Shown: positions 34,013-45,000 of the stretch, one piece after another | How positions within the stretch are numbered: the stretch's first letter is position 1 | How the letters are laid out: every line of letters begins with the position of its first letter | Assembly (NCBI RefSeq): GCF_005281475.1 | Contig: NZ_CP040106.1 | Coordinates: 3,500,501-3,564,500 of the forward strand | Source: Echinicola rosea | GTDB lineage: Bacteria; Bacteroidota; Bacteroidia; Cytophagales; Cyclobacteriaceae | Reading direction: 5' to 3' | DNA length: 64,000 nucleotides | The notes under the pieces: generated by a model | The model's database searches: none | What the model was told of the DNA's origin: nothing | Seen by the model: only the letters and a program-made list of their open reading frames with translations | Program-made: the position numbers and the translations under genes

Positions 34013-34039
34013 AAAGGCCAAGTCTAAAACCTGGCCTTT
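34013..34039 (-). terminator. trpS terminator
   Basis: AAAGGCCA (34013-34020) and TGGCCTTT (34032-34039) form an 8-bp perfect stem. On the minus strand it is followed by CTTTTTAAT. It lies 22 bases after the trpS stop and insulates trpS from the MBOAT unit. Confidence 0.8.
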
Positions 34040-34061
34040 TGATCCACTTTATGTCCTATGG

Positions 34062-35036
34062 CTACCTGTATCCTAGCTTTGACCTTACCCTGTTTAGTGT
34101 AGTTTGTGCTATTTCACGTGCCTTGTTTTCTCCTTCTGCCAGCTTGGCATCCAGCTCTTCCAGGTTGTTCATGTAATAATCAAAGATCTCACGTTCTTTG
34201 GCATATTTTTCCGTAATCAACTGCAACAACTCTTTTTTTGCATGTCCATACCCAAAGTTTCCACCTAGGTATTTTTGTCGAAGTGATTCTGTTTGCTCTG
34301 CCGATGCGATCAGACTATAGATTTTGAAGACATTACAGGTGTCGGGATCCTTTGGTTCTTCCAGTGGAGTGCTGTCTGTGACGATGCTGTTGACATTTTT
34401 CTTTAGCTGCTTGGCAGGTAAGAAAATGTCGATATAATTATTATAGGATTTACTCATTTTTTGGCCATCCGTGCCCGGAATGATCATGACATTTTCGTTT
34501 ACCCTGGATTCAGGCATTGATAAGATTTCCTCTTCCATTCGGTGGTTAAAGGCACTCGCAATATCCCTGGTCATTTCCAAATGCTGAAGTTGGTCCTTCC
34601 CGACAGGCACAATATCCGCATCAAAAATCAAAATATCCGAAGCCATCAGCACAGGATAGGTGAAAAGACCTGCATTTATATCAGAAAGCTTATCGGATTT
34701 GTCTTTGAAGCTGTGGGCATTGGCTAGCATAGGGAAGGGAGTAAAGCAGCTTAAGTACCATGTCAACTCAGCTATTTCTGGAATTCTTGACTGACGATAA
34801 AAGGTAGTCTTGCTGATGTCTAATCCAAATGCCAGCCAAGCAGCTGCTACCGCATGCACATTTTCTTTTCGCTGATCACCATCCTTGATGGTAGTCAGGG
34901 AGTGAAAGTCTGCAATAAAAATAAATGAATCGTTATCTTCCTTTTTCGTAAGCTCAATGGCCGGGATGATTGCCCCTAAGATATTTCCCAAGTGAGGCCT
35001 GCCCGAACTTTGAATTCCTGTTAATACTCTTGCCAT
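34062..35036 (-). CDS. trpS: Tryptophanyl-tRNA synthetase
   Basis: A 324-residue class I synthetase of the bacterial type. The HIGH-equivalent motif is PHLGN (residues 14-18) after TGIQSSGR, and the KMSKS motif is intact in DGQKMSKSYNNYID (about residues 190-203). It charges tRNA-Trp with tryptophan in the cytoplasm. It is a single-gene unit with its own terminator and is divergent from the DUF1573 gene, the starts being 71 bases apart. The minus-strand leader contains TTAATTTGC, a near match to the usual -7 box. Confidence 0.97.
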   Translation of the reverse strand: MARVLTGIQSSGRPHLGNILGAIIPAIELTKKEDNDSFIFIADFHSLTTIKDGDQRKENVHAVAAAWLAFGLDISKTTFYRQSRIPEIAELTWYLSCFTPFPMLANAHSFKDKSDKLSDINAGLFTYPVLMASDILIFDADIVPVGKDQLQHLEMTRDIASAFNHRMEEEILSMPESRVNENVMIIPGTDGQKMSKSYNNYIDIFLPAKQLKKNVNSIVTDSTPLEEPKDPDTCNVFKIYSLIASAEQTESLRQKYLGGNFGYGHAKKELLQLITEKYAKEREIFDYYMNNLEELDAKLAEGENKAREIAQTTLNRVRSKLGYR

Positions 35037-35107
35037 CGGTTAAATTTTTGACGCAAATTAAGGAAAATAGGACACAATTCGCCTGAATTTTACCGTTATT
35101 TGTGTCC

Positions 35108-36205
35108 ATGAAGAATATCCTGTTCATACCCATTTGTGTACTTACTTTGGTTGGTTTTTCTTTACCTGTTCATGCTCAGTCGGTTGTGGATTCCCCGCTT
35201 ATCTGGGAAAGACAAAAAGCTTCGCTAGGCTCAGTCATGGAGGAATATGGAAAAGTCACCACAGAATTTTTTGTGGTCAATGATGGTACTTCACCTGTGG
35301 TCATCGAAGCGGTGGATACCGACTGTGGATGTACCACAGTGGACTTTATCAAGGATACATTGCAGCATAACCAAATTGGAGCCATCAAAGTCGATTACCA
35401 GCCTACTGGTTTTGGTGGGGCTTTTGAAAAGAAAGTGGTGGTGAAAACCAACATCAATCCTGCAGGTGATACGCTCTACTTGGAAGGTTTTAATATTCCT
35501 TATCCGGAAAATGTCGCTTCTTATTATGATTACAAAGTGGGAAACCTAGGTTTTAGGTTCAGCTCTATCAATATGGGGGATGTTTTTACCAATGCACCGA
35601 AGGTTAAATATGTAGATTTTTACAATTTTAAAGATCTTCCCATTACCTTGGACGATGCCCTCAGTGGATTGCCCCCGCATGTAAAAATCAATATGATCCC
35701 AGCTATCGTACCCGCAAAATCACGGGGACTGCTGGCCATTCAGTACGATGGAGCAGAGAAGGCTGATCTGGGCTTCTTTGATGAAAAGGTGACTTTTCAG
35801 ATAGAAGCCAGTGGTAATGAAGGAATCTCGCTGAGATTGCTTACGACGGTACAGGAGTACTTTGCTCCAGTGGCAAAAAGTGAAATTAATCAGGTGCCTA
35901 GACTTGGGGTCTCGGAAGTAGAAGTGGATCTGGGAAAAATTTCCAGCAATGAACAGGTAGAGCGTGAAATTACCCTTAGCAACATGAGTCCGGAGCCGGT
36001 AAATATACGCAAAGTCGTGACCAACTGTGAATGTATGCAGTTTGACTTGCCCACTTATGACCTAGAGCCGGGAGAAAAGACCACCTTGAAGCTTATCTTT
36101 GATCCATCCGGTAGGCTTGGAATAGACCATAAAATGGTGTCGATATTCAGTAATGATCCCTTAAATCCGACCCGCACCATAGTGGTCAAGAGCAGGATTG
36201 ATTAG
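35108..36205 (+). CDS. Secreted DUF1573-domain protein
   Basis: About 365 residues; the ATG at 35108 is preferred over an in-frame GTG six bases upstream. A Sec signal peptide (FIPICVLTLVGFSLPVHAQS, cleavage probably after HAQ) is followed by two DUF1573-type Ig-like domains. The first carries VDTDCGCTTVDF and the second VTNCECMQFDL, with YQPTGFGG and FDPSGRLG as the matching strand turns. Such proteins are common in Bacteroidota, are exported to the periplasm or surface, and have no defined activity; the paired cysteines may form disulfides. It is convergent with the acyl-CoA dehydrogenase gene (4-base gap). Confidence 0.88.
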   Translation: MKNILFIPICVLTLVGFSLPVHAQSVVDSPLIWERQKASLGSVMEEYGKVTTEFFVVNDGTSPVVIEAVDTDCGCTTVDFIKDTLQHNQIGAIKVDYQPTGFGGAFEKKVVVKTNINPAGDTLYLEGFNIPYPENVASYYDYKVGNLGFRFSSINMGDVFTNAPKVKYVDFYNFKDLPITLDDALSGLPPHVKINMIPAIVPAKSRGLLAIQYDGAEKADLGFFDEKVTFQIEASGNEGISLRLLTTVQEYFAPVAKSEINQVPRLGVSEVEVDLGKISSNEQVEREITLSNMSPEPVNIRKVVTNCECMQFDLPTYDLEPGEKTTLKLIFDPSGRLGIDHKMVSIFSNDPLNPTRTIVVKSRID

Positions 36206-36209
36206 TCTT

Positions 36210-37418
36210 TTATTTAAAGGCTGGGATTCCGGTGATCTCATTGCCCAAAATCAATAGGTGGATGTCATGTGTACCTTCATAAGTGATGACGGATTCCAAA
36301 TTCATCATGTGGCGCATAATCGGGTATTCCCCGGTGATTCCCATTGCTCCGTGGATTTGCCTCGCCTCCCGGGCAATGTCCAAAGCCATGGACACATTGT
36401 TTCTTTTGGCCAGGGAAATTTGGGCTGAAGTGGCTTTGCCTTCGTTTTTAAGTGTTCCTAGTCGCCAGACCAGCAATTGAGCTTTTGTGATTTCAGTAAG
36501 CATTTCTGCCAATTTTTTTTGTACCAATTGAAATGATGCAATAGATTTATCGAACTGAATACGTTCCAGAGCATATCTTTTGGCAGATTCATAGCAGTCC
36601 ATGGCCGCACCGATGGCTCCCCAGGATATTCCATACCTTGCAGCATCCAAGCACATTAATGGCGCACTGAGGCCTGACTTTCCTGGCAGCAGATTTTCCT
36701 TAGGTACTTGTACATTGTCAAACACCAATTCGCCAGTACAGCTGGCCCTTAAGGACCACTTATTGTGCGTTTCTGGTGTGGTAAATCCTTCCATGCCCCT
36801 TTCTACGATAAGGCCATGGATCCTGTCATTTTCATCTTTGGCCCAGACTACCGCTATATCCGCCTGAGGGGCGTTTGAAATCCACATTTTAGCGCCATTG
36901 AGCAAATAGTGATCCCCTTTGTCCTTAAAATGGGTTTTCATCCCTCCGGGATTGGATCCATGGTCTGGCTCGGTAAGACCAAAACAACCTAGCCATTCAC
37001 CGGATGCCAATTTAGGCAAGTATTTTTTACGCTGCTCATCACTTCCCAGTGTGTAAATGGGGTACATGACCAGGGAGCCTTGTACCGAAACGGTGGAACG
37101 CATACCGGAATCGCCCCGCTCGATTTCTTGCATGATCAGCCCATAAGAAATATAGTCAAGCCCTCCGCCTCCAAATTCCGGAGGGATTTGGGGACCTAAA
37201 GCACCAACTTCGCCAAACTTCGGTATGAGTTCTGACGGGAAGTGTGCATTTTGGGACCAGCCTTCGATATATGGGGATATTTCCTTTTTTACGAAGGCCC
37301 TGATCGATTGGCGGATCAATATATGTTCATCAGAAAGCAGGTCGTCGATACCATAAAAATCCACACCTTCAAAGGCATCCTGTTTGGATGAAGCATTTTG
37401 AGTTTGAAATGACGACAT
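36210..37418 (-). CDS. Acyl-CoA dehydrogenase, glutaryl-CoA-dehydrogenase-like
   Basis: A 402-residue flavoprotein with the full acyl-CoA dehydrogenase layout. Its motifs follow mitochondrial glutaryl-CoA dehydrogenase closely: WLGCFGLTEPDHGSNPGG (FAD/substrate loop), KMWISNAPQADI, ARYGISWGAIGAAMDCYESA, and the catalytic base Glu381 in ITYEGTHDIH. Glutaryl-CoA dehydrogenase oxidises and decarboxylates glutaryl-CoA to crotonyl-CoA, at the end of lysine and tryptophan degradation. It is divergent from the tryptophan dioxygenase gene, which fits a catabolic role, though the intermediate steps are not encoded here. A related short-chain acyl-CoA dehydrogenase remains possible. Confidence 0.88.
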   Translation of the reverse strand: MSSFQTQNASSKQDAFEGVDFYGIDDLLSDEHILIRQSIRAFVKKEISPYIEGWSQNAHFPSELIPKFGEVGALGPQIPPEFGGGGLDYISYGLIMQEIERGDSGMRSTVSVQGSLVMYPIYTLGSDEQRKKYLPKLASGEWLGCFGLTEPDHGSNPGGMKTHFKDKGDHYLLNGAKMWISNAPQADIAVVWAKDENDRIHGLIVERGMEGFTTPETHNKWSLRASCTGELVFDNVQVPKENLLPGKSGLSAPLMCLDAARYGISWGAIGAAMDCYESAKRYALERIQFDKSIASFQLVQKKLAEMLTEITKAQLLVWRLGTLKNEGKATSAQISLAKRNNVSMALDIAREARQIHGAMGITGEYPIMRHMMNLESVITYEGTHDIHLLILGNEITGIPAFK

Positions 37419-37547
37419 ATAATTTTGGTTTATTGGGTTTTTAGATGGAATTTTACACTTTATATTTTGATACTATTGTCGCTAAAGCATCTAAAATATA
37501 GCCAAGAAGTTTGAAAAAATGACAGCTAAGCTGCAAAAATAAAATCC

Positions 37548-38519
37548 ATGAGCAAGGAACAACCTTCGGAAGAGATCATCGAAAAAATCCAGTCGTTACA
37601 TGAAAAATACAAGGCTTCCGGTCAGGATATGCTGTCCTACTTAGAAGGACTATTGTATGCTGATTATCTCACTTATTGGGACTATATCAACCTGGATACA
37701 CTGCTGACCCTACAACAGCCCAAGACTTCTTTTAAGGATGAAAAAATCTTCATCATTTACCATCAGATCACGGAGCTTTACTTTAACCTGATCATATGGG
37801 AACTGGAACAAATAAGTGAAAAAGAAGAGCCGAATGCCGCTTTCTTAAAGCAGCGTTTAGAACGCATCATCATGTATTTTGATCAGTTGATATCTTCTTT
37901 TTCGGTGATGTGGAAAGGCATGGAAAAGGAGCAGTTTCTAAAATTCAGGATGTCGCTTTTGCCGTCCAGCGGATTTCAGAGTGCCCAGTATCGAATTATT
38001 GAAATCATGTCCACGGAAATCCAGTATCTCGTAAATCTTCAGGAAAGGGAAGATTACAGTGATATTAACCTCACCAATGTGGACAGTCTTTTTGATATCC
38101 TTTATTGGCAGTTTGGAGCCAAGGAGCTGGCTACTGGTGAAAAAACCCTTACCTTGAAGACATTCGAAGAAAAATACGGTAAACAGCTTAAGGAACTCAT
38201 CCTGAAGCACAGAAAGAAAAACCTGTGGAAAATCTATCAGCACTGTCCAGAAATCGATGATGAGCTCACCGAACTGATGAGGACACTAGATATTAAAGCA
38301 AATGTCTATTGGCCTTTGGCTCATTATAAATCGGCGGTACGTTACCTTCATCGAGCTCCTGCCGATATCGCTGCTACAGGAGGTACCAATTGGCAGAAAT
38401 ACCTTCCTCCCCGCTTTCAAAAAGTGGTCTTTTACCCTGAACTGTGGACCGAAAAGGAAATCGACGAGTGGGGCAAAGGATGGGTGGTCAAAGAGGTGTT
38501 TGGTCAGGAAGAATTGTGA
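37548..38519 (+). CDS. kynA: Tryptophan 2,3-dioxygenase
   Basis: A 323-residue haem dioxygenase. Family motifs are YADYLTYWDYINLDTLLTLQ (about residues 40-59), IYHQITELYFNLIIWEL (about 72-88, with the distal-side His), FLKFRMSLLPSSGFQSAQYR (about 127-146) and the C-terminal TGGTNWQKYLPP. The haem-ligating His lies in the AHYKSAVRYLHR-type segment near residue 255-268. It opens the indole ring of L-tryptophan to N-formylkynurenine. The adjacent divergent gene is glutaryl-CoA-dehydrogenase-like; no kynureninase or formamidase gene is in the window. It is about 2.5 kb from trpS. Confidence 0.94.
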   Translation: MSKEQPSEEIIEKIQSLHEKYKASGQDMLSYLEGLLYADYLTYWDYINLDTLLTLQQPKTSFKDEKIFIIYHQITELYFNLIIWELEQISEKEEPNAAFLKQRLERIIMYFDQLISSFSVMWKGMEKEQFLKFRMSLLPSSGFQSAQYRIIEIMSTEIQYLVNLQEREDYSDINLTNVDSLFDILYWQFGAKELATGEKTLTLKTFEEKYGKQLKELILKHRKKNLWKIYQHCPEIDDELTELMRTLDIKANVYWPLAHYKSAVRYLHRAPADIAATGGTNWQKYLPPRFQKVVFYPELWTEKEIDEWGKGWVVKEVFGQEEL

Positions 38520-38602
38520 TGATTTGCCGGTGGGTACCTAGCGGAGCTGTGGTGCAGGATTATTAAGTTGAAACCAGATTTTAAGGATAAAAACCTTACA
38601 AA

Positions 38603-40192
38603 ATGAGAAAAGAAATACAGCTTAGACTAAGCCCTGAAGAGGCCTTTGATGAGCGAAGGTTTGAAGCTGCAGTTTGCCAATCCGCTGGCTTGGATCCTGC
38701 TAAAGATAGCATTGGAATAAGGCCACTAAAACGTTCGATTGATGCTAGGGGGCGTAAGGTGAAGGTTAATGTTAGGGCGGAAATTTTTATCAATGAAACC
38801 CCTCCATCCAGGATTACCGCGACTACTGATTATCGCGATGTAAGTAAGGGGGATGCCGTAATAATCGTGGGAGCAGGACCTGCCGGTCTTTTTGCAGCGC
38901 TGCGCGCGATTGAGTTGGGAGGAAGACCCGTCGTTTTGGAGAGGGGAAAGGATGTAAGGGCGCGACGGCGAGACTTGGCAGCGATCAACAAGGACCATAT
39001 CGTAAATCCCGAGTCCAATTACTGCTTCGGAGAGGGAGGCGCGGGAACGTATTCCGATGGAAAACTCTATACCCGATCCAAAAAGCGCGGCGATGTCAGT
39101 CGAATTTTAGAGATCATGGTGGCTCATGGAGCACGTGAGGACATTTTGGTGGACGCCCATCCCCATATTGGTACCAATAAGCTTCCACTATTGGTAAGTA
39201 AACTCCGTGAAAGCATTTTGCAGGCAGGGGGAGAAATTCTTTTTGATACGAAGGTTACGGATTTTATTCTAGAAAATGGTGAAATGACCGGAGTGGTGAC
39301 TGCCGAAGGTGAGCGTATCCATGGTACCGGGGTGATTTTGGCCACGGGACATTCCGCGAGGGATATTTTTCATTTGCTTCACCATAAAGGCATCCTTGTG
39401 GAAGCAAAACCGTTTGCACTGGGAGTAAGGGTGGAGCATGATCAGCAGTTGATCGATCAGATTCAGTATCATTGCTCCAACGATAGAGGAGCGTACTTGC
39501 CTGCTTCTTCCTATGCGTTGGTACAGCAAACAACGTTTGGCGACAAGGAACGTGGTGTCTTTTCTTTTTGCATGTGTCCGGGCGGATTTATCGTTCCAGC
39601 AGCCACATCGCCAGGTGAGTTGGTAGTAAATGGCATGAGCCCCAGCAGGCGGGACAGCAAGTATGCCAACTCAGGCATCGTGGTGGCCGTCGAACTGGAA
39701 GATATCCCCTCCCAATACCAGCAATATGGAGCGTTAGCAGCGATGATGTTTCAGGCAGATGTTGAAAAAGCAGCGTGGAAGTCAGCAGGTAGTACCCAGG
39801 TAGCTCCTGCTCAGCGGCTGGAGGATTTTGTGAACGGTAAAATTAGCCAATCCCTTCTGGATACTTCATACCAGCCGGGTTTGGCAGCTGTTAATATGGC
39901 GACAGAAGTGTTGCCGCCATTCATATCAGCCAGATTGCGACAGGCATTTAAAGGATTTGGTCGAAAAATGAAAGGGTATTTGACCAATGAAGCCCAAATT
40001 ATAGGGGTGGAAAGCAGGACGTCTTCGCCAGTACGAATCCCCAGGGACCGAGAGACTTTTGAGCATCCCGAGGTAAGCAGGTTTTACCCCTGTGGAGAAG
40101 GGGCGGGATATGCAGGTGGCATTGTTTCTGCTGCTATGGATGGAGAACGATGTGCAGAAAAAATCATGGAAAAATATGGCAAACGTAAATAA
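38603..40192 (+). CDS. FAD-dependent dehydrogenase of the COG2509 type
   Basis: A 529-residue flavoprotein. An N-terminal domain of about 80 residues (MRKEIQLRLSPEEAFDERRF, with RPLKRSIDARGRKVKVNV) precedes a Rossmann FAD fold with VGAGPAGLFAALRA (about residues 89-102). Then come LERGKDVRARRRDLAAINK and the NYCFGEGGAGTYSDGKLYTR block typical of this uncharacterised family. A CMCPGG segment lies in the middle and a PCGEGAGYAGGIVSAAMDG closing motif near the C-terminus. It is cytoplasmic; the substrate is unknown. The 3' end overlaps the CoA-binding protein gene by 17 bases, so the two are co-translated. Confidence 0.88.
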   Translation: MRKEIQLRLSPEEAFDERRFEAAVCQSAGLDPAKDSIGIRPLKRSIDARGRKVKVNVRAEIFINETPPSRITATTDYRDVSKGDAVIIVGAGPAGLFAALRAIELGGRPVVLERGKDVRARRRDLAAINKDHIVNPESNYCFGEGGAGTYSDGKLYTRSKKRGDVSRILEIMVAHGAREDILVDAHPHIGTNKLPLLVSKLRESILQAGGEILFDTKVTDFILENGEMTGVVTAEGERIHGTGVILATGHSARDIFHLLHHKGILVEAKPFALGVRVEHDQQLIDQIQYHCSNDRGAYLPASSYALVQQTTFGDKERGVFSFCMCPGGFIVPAATSPGELVVNGMSPSRRDSKYANSGIVVAVELEDIPSQYQQYGALAAMMFQADVEKAAWKSAGSTQVAPAQRLEDFVNGKISQSLLDTSYQPGLAAVNMATEVLPPFISARLRQAFKGFGRKMKGYLTNEAQIIGVESRTSSPVRIPRDRETFEHPEVSRFYPCGEGAGYAGGIVSAAMDGERCAEKIMEKYGKRK

Positions 40193-40556
40193 CAAAAAGA
40201 CCGCAATTATAGGAGCGACTGAAAATCCCCAGCGATATGCTTTTTTGGCAGCAAAAATGCTCAAAGAGCATGGACATCCTTTTGTTCCCCTGAGTATTCA
40301 TGGTGGGAAGGTATTAGGTGAGGATATCTTGGACCTTAAGATACAACCGGCCGTTCCTGATGTGAATACAGTGACCATGTATATCAACCCCAGCCATCAA
40401 GAGGAGTGGAAAGACTACATCCTTTCGCTACGGCCGGAGCGCGTCATATTCAATCCTGGTTCTGAAAATCAGTCGTTTAAAGTATTTTTGGAGCAGAAAG
40501 GAATTGCAGTGGTAGAGGCTTGTACTTTGGTGATGTTGAGGACGGGGCAATTTTAA
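40176..40556 (+). CDS. CoA-binding domain protein (YccU-like)
   Basis: A 126-residue protein with a single Rossmann-type CoA-binding domain. The start ATG at 40176 is chosen because the domain begins at KKTAIIGATENPQRYA; upstream ATGs would add sequence that is only the shadow of the preceding gene. Later family features are VPLSIHGGKVLGEDIL and RVIFNPGSENQSFKVFLEQKG, and the end is VEACTLVMLRTGQF, which corresponds to the usual C-VL-L tail. Function beyond CoA binding is unknown. It overlaps the flavoprotein gene and precedes gyrB by 137 bases. Confidence 0.87.
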   Translation: MANVNNKKTAIIGATENPQRYAFLAAKMLKEHGHPFVPLSIHGGKVLGEDILDLKIQPAVPDVNTVTMYINPSHQEEWKDYILSLRPERVIFNPGSENQSFKVFLEQKGIAVVEACTLVMLRTGQF

Positions 40557-40663
40557 CGATTCCAGTACATAATGAGTGGTGATTTTTTGGGGTTTTATCG
40601 CTGTTTTGTGGCAAAAATGTCGTATTATTAGAGGCTGAAACTGAAAATGAAGCAAGGGGTTAA

Positions 40664-42652
<1,989 letters not shown>

Positions 42653-42681
42653 TTTGAAAGGTTAATATAAAATTAATTTTC

Positions 42682-42702
42682 AGGGGCTATATGCCCCTTT
42701 TT
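42682..42702 (+). terminator. gyrB terminator
   Basis: AGGGGC (42682-42687), loop TATAT, GCCCCT (42693-42698), followed by TTTT up to 42702. It lies 30 bases after the gyrB stop. Confidence 0.85.
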
Positions 42703-42710
42703 ACTTATAT

Positions 42711-42718
42711 TATTTTTG
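42711..42718 (+). promoter_or_regulatory. -7 box of a likely ppk promoter
   Basis: TATTTTTG matches TAnnTTTG exactly, right after the gyrB terminator. It implies a leader of about 105 bases before the ppk start at 42832. The -33 position falls in the T-run of the terminator. Confidence 0.45.
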
Positions 42719-42831
42719 CATTTTTATCAGTATTTTTCCAGCGCCAGATAGCGTCAGGATGGCAAGGCTAAAACAGGAAGTTTTAGGTGGCCTCAGAGAC
42801 AAGGCGTTGGATATTAAAGAGAAAAAAAATT

Positions 42832-44967
42832 ATGGAGCAGCATACAATGGAGACCTCAGAGAGAGATAAGATGGATATCAAAATCCAGAGTAGTGACTTG
42901 ATCAGTAGAGACCTTAGCTGGATCAAATTTAATTACCGGGTGCTGGACCAATCTCAGAAGATGTCAAGAACGATTTTTGAGAAGTTGAAGTTTTTAGCAA
43001 TTACAGCGTCTAATCTTGATGAGTTTTTTATGATTAGGGTGGGATCTCTCTATAATTATCTGGATTATGATAAAGAGCGAATTGATTATTCAGGTTTGAG
43101 GGAAGACCCGTTTAAGGCCAAACTAATGGATGATGCACAAGGTTTTCATTTTGCCCAGCATGATCATTTTTTACATGAAATATTGCCAAAAACCAAGGAG
43201 TCGGGATTTGAACTTAGCAATGTTCAAAACCTCAGCGAGGAAGAGCAAGAGATCATCAAGGAATATTTTTACAAGGCAGTTTATCCGATGTTGACACCAA
43301 TGGTGTTTGATGGATACCATACCTTCCCGATTCTGATGAACAAGCTCTTGATCTTCGGGGTGGTGACCATCAATCCCGGCGACAAGAAGGACAATAGGAA
43401 GCTCTCCTTTGTACAAATCCCTTCTAATATCCCAAGGTTTTTTGAGATCGAGCGTGAGGACGATATGGTGTATATTCCCATAGAAGAGGTAATCCGCGAA
43501 CATATCGTTTCCCTGTTCAGGAATGTTATCATAGAAAGTATAAACCTCTTTAGGGTCATCAGAAATGGGGACTTTACCTTGGAGGAAACGGAAGACATGG
43601 ACTCCAATTTCCTGGAGGAAGTAAAGCGAAAACTAAACGAGCGTAAAACAGGTCGTGTGGTTCGGGTCGAAGTGGAAGAAGGCTATAGCAAGTGGATGAT
43701 GAATTTGCTGAAGGGGCGATGGAATCTTCAAAATGACTCCGTCTTTAAGATCAAAAAGGAGAGCATGCTGGATTTTACCAGTTTTTGGCAGATAATTGGA
43801 AACAAGCGGTTCAAGGACCGTATTCCACAACCACCAACACAGGTGCCGCCGCTGAGCTACCCCCTTACTGGTGGGCAGGATATTTTCCAAGTGCTAAAGC
43901 AAAAGGATGTGCTGCTGCATCATCCCTATAACAGCATGGAACCCATTATGGATTTGTTGCACAGAGCAGCGGAGGATCCAAGTGTAATGGCGATCAAAAT
44001 GACCATTTACCGACTGGCCAAGAATTCCGGGATCACGCAGGCACTTCTCAGAGCAGTGGAAAATGGCAAACACGTGTCGGTGTTATTTGAAGTAAAGGCA
44101 CGGTTTGATGAGGAGAATAATATGCAGGAAGCCAAGCGGCTTCAGAAAGCAGGCTGCTTCGTTATCTATGGGGTTAGTAATTTTAAAACCCATACCAAGC
44201 TGTTGCTTATCGTGAAGAAGGATGAAAACAAGGTAACCAGGTTCGTGCACCTTGGCTCTGGAAATTACAATGAAGATACTTCAAAGCTATATACGGACTT
44301 AGGCTTGTTGACCACCAACGAAGTATTGGCGAATGACGTGTCGGAGTTTTTCAATGTTATTACTGGCCACTCGATGCCTTCCAATTATAAAAACCTGATC
44401 ACTGCACCTCAAGGGATGCGAAAACAACTGATCGAATTTGTAGAGCACGAGGCAGAAAATGCAAAAAGGGGACTGCCATGCGGAATTGTCATCAAGGTAA
44501 ATAGCTTGGAAGATAGTGAGATCATCTATGCCCTTTATCGTGCCAGTCAGAGTGGTGTGCCCGTCAAGTTAATTGTTCGGGGTATTTGCTGTTTGAGACC
44601 AGGAAGAAAAGGACTAAGTGAGAATATTGAGGTATATTCCATCGTCGGGGATTTTTTGGAGCACAGCAGAATATACCATTTCCATAACAACGGTGATTCC
44701 CGTACGTACGTGGGAAGTGCCGATATGATGGTGAGAAGTTTTGAAAAGAGGCTTGAATCACTTTTCCGTGTACAGGATCCTTTTTTGGAGAAACAGTTGA
44801 TGAACATACTGGCGTATAACCTAAAGGACAATGTGAACGCCTATATTATGCAGGAAGACGGTTCATATCTCGCCAAATCACCTGAAGAGGGCGAACAGGA
44901 GTTTAACATCCATAAGGAGTTTTATCGTGTTACACCTGACATTGTCGAAAATGTATCGTTACTTTAA
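42832..44967 (+). CDS. ppk: Polyphosphate kinase 1
   Basis: About 711 residues; the ATG at 42832 after AGAGAAAAAAAATT is preferred over the upstream in-frame GTG at 42787. The conserved N-terminal entry is SRDLSWIKFNYRVLDQ, followed by LKFLAITASNLDEFFMIRVG. The two catalytic histidine regions are NFKTHTKLLLIVKK (the autophosphorylated His) and SIVGDFLEHSRIYHFHN. MIRVGS and GSGNYNEDTSKLYTDLGL are also typical. It reversibly makes polyphosphate from ATP at the membrane. It faces the exopolyphosphatase-family gene, so synthesis and breakdown genes share a terminator. Confidence 0.96.
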   Translation: MEQHTMETSERDKMDIKIQSSDLISRDLSWIKFNYRVLDQSQKMSRTIFEKLKFLAITASNLDEFFMIRVGSLYNYLDYDKERIDYSGLREDPFKAKLMDDAQGFHFAQHDHFLHEILPKTKESGFELSNVQNLSEEEQEIIKEYFYKAVYPMLTPMVFDGYHTFPILMNKLLIFGVVTINPGDKKDNRKLSFVQIPSNIPRFFEIEREDDMVYIPIEEVIREHIVSLFRNVIIESINLFRVIRNGDFTLEETEDMDSNFLEEVKRKLNERKTGRVVRVEVEEGYSKWMMNLLKGRWNLQNDSVFKIKKESMLDFTSFWQIIGNKRFKDRIPQPPTQVPPLSYPLTGGQDIFQVLKQKDVLLHHPYNSMEPIMDLLHRAAEDPSVMAIKMTIYRLAKNSGITQALLRAVENGKHVSVLFEVKARFDEENNMQEAKRLQKAGCFVIYGVSNFKTHTKLLLIVKKDENKVTRFVHLGSGNYNEDTSKLYTDLGLLTTNEVLANDVSEFFNVITGHSMPSNYKNLITAPQGMRKQLIEFVEHEAENAKRGLPCGIVIKVNSLEDSEIIYALYRASQSGVPVKLIVRGICCLRPGRKGLSENIEVYSIVGDFLEHSRIYHFHNNGDSRTYVGSADMMVRSFEKRLESLFRVQDPFLEKQLMNILAYNLKDNVNAYIMQEDGSYLAKSPEEGEQEFNIHKEFYRVTPDIVENVSLL

Positions 44968-44970
44968 AAA

Positions 44971-44997
44971 GAAAGCCGGAAATTTTTTCCGGCTTTC
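44971..44997. terminator. Shared bidirectional terminator of ppk and ppx
   Basis: GAAAGCCGGAA (44971-44981) and TTCCGGCTTTC (44987-44997) form an 11-bp perfect stem flanked by A- and T-runs. It occupies almost the whole 33-base gap between the two stop codons. Confidence 0.9.
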
Positions 44998-45000
44998 TTT

